The translations under genes were made by a program, and so were the position numbers. Under the pieces are notes generated by a model that saw only the letters and a program-made list of their open reading frames with translations, was not told the DNA's origin and made no database searches. A DNA stretch of 5,629 bases from an uncultured Clostridia bacterium (GTDB lineage Bacteria; Bacillota; Clostridia; Oscillospirales; Ruminococcaceae). Position 1 is the first letter of the stretch; each line of letters begins with the position of its first letter. Where the stretch lies: NCBI GenBank assembly GCA_937894185.1, contig CALCSA010000038.1, forward strand, positions 1 to 5,629, written 5' to 3'. Below are positions 5,094-5,629 of the stretch, piece by piece.

Positions 5094-5629
5094 CAGTCTT
5101 GGGCAGGCCTTGCCAGCAGAGCCACCCATCCTCCCTGCTCCTTCTTTTGGGAGAGGGTAAAGCCTGCGGCGGCCAGAGCCTCCTCCACTTCCGGGGAGCG
5201 GGCATCGATGATGCCGGAGGTGATGACCACGCCGCCGGGGTTTAACAGCCGGGGCAGATCGGGAACCAGCCGAAGAATGATGTCGGCTACAATGTTGGCG
5301 AATACAATGTCAAAGGTGCCGGTGATACCCTGAGCCAGATTGCCTACGGAATATTGGGCGCAGTCGCCCACTCCGTTGAGGACAGCGTTTTCTCGGGCAA
5401 CCTGAACGGCGACTTCTTCAATATCGGTGCCCCGGGCGCTGGAAGCTCCCAGCAGCAGGGCGGCTACCGACAAAATGCCGCTGCCGCAGCCCAGATCCAG
5501 CACTCTTTCCCCGCCTTTGATCTCCTCCTGCAACAACTCCAGACACATCCGGGTGGAGTGGTGGGCGCCGCTGCCAAAGGCCATGCCCGGGTCCAGGCGG
5601 AGCACCACATCTCCGGGGGACTCCTCCCA
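5093..5629 (-). CDS. prmA: Ribosomal protein L11 methyltransferase (partial, 5' end outside window)
   Basis: Transfers methyl groups from S-adenosylmethionine to amino groups of ribosomal protein L11 in the cytoplasm. The 178 C-terminal residues are visible; the frame is open to the right edge (reading WEESPGDVVL at its start), so any start inside the window would be false. The missing N-terminal substrate-recognition domain should be about 130-140 residues. Visible are the linker-proximal LDPGMAFGSGAHHST (12-26), which in the family is usually FGTGTHPTT or FGTGHHETT; the SAM motif I VLDLGCGSGILSVAALLLGA (43-62); the acidic ribose-binding end of strand 2 at GTDIEE (67-72); and ANIVADIILRLVP (111-123), the PrmA version of the catalytic motif. 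It ends with TGA at 5093-5095. The family is clear from these motifs together. Upstream genes such as dnaJ, often its neighbour in Bacillota, would lie beyond the edge. Confidence 0.95.
   Translation of the reverse strand, partial: WEESPGDVVLRLDPGMAFGSGAHHSTRMCLELLQEEIKGGERVLDLGCGSGILSVAALLLGASSARGTDIEEVAVQVARENAVLNGVGDCAQYSVGNLAQGITGTFDIVFANIVADIILRLVPDLPRLLNPGGVVITSGIIDARSPEVEEALAAAGFTLSQKKEQGGWVALLARPAQD

Noticed and set aside
4756..5160. Plus-strand 134-codon frame across the hypothetical gene start and the spacer
   Set aside because: It overlaps the start of the hypothetical gene and the prmA end, has no ribosome binding site, and its composition looks like random translated spacer.

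Overview
The window looks like chromosomal DNA from a GC-rich Bacillota, most likely a clostridial gut anaerobe near the Oscillospiraceae. I infer this from protein style (short bacterial ArgG, class-2 ArgC, PrmA with a clostridial-type core motif), purine-rich Shine-Dalgarno sites, sigma-A-like promoters and intrinsic terminators with T-tracts. Coding DNA is GC-rich, while the 2134-2497 spacer is clearly AT-rich in its left half. The taxonomic placement is an inference, not a match I could run.

Left part (1-2133, minus strand): an arginine biosynthesis unit, argG (argininosuccinate synthase) followed after 21 bases by argC (N-acetyl-gamma-glutamyl-phosphate reductase), which runs off the left edge. 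A good sigma-A promoter (perfect TATAAT, 17-base spacer) precedes argG. An ARG-box-like palindrome lies just upstream of its -35, so repression by an ArgR/AhrC-type regulator is likely.

Middle (2498-4264, plus strand): a complete GTP-dependent phosphoenolpyruvate carboxykinase, transcribed divergently from argG. It has its own promoter, a leader with a perfect 8-base-pair inverted repeat, and a strong terminator. It links oxaloacetate and phosphoenolpyruvate. The arginine unit consumes aspartate, which derives from oxaloacetate, so the two divergent units touch neighbouring metabolism, but nothing shows co-regulation.

Right part (4371-5629, minus strand): a 165-residue protein of unknown function with a strong ribosome binding site and its own terminator, then a 224-base non-coding spacer with imperfect repeats and hairpins, then the C-terminal 178 residues of PrmA, the ribosomal protein L11 methyltransferase, cut by the right edge.

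Most of the window is ordinary housekeeping metabolism. I see no CRISPR array, mobile element, tRNA, rRNA or defence system. The points most worth a second look are the argG control region, the PEPCK leader hairpin, the unknown 165-residue protein, and the repeat-bearing spacer beside it.
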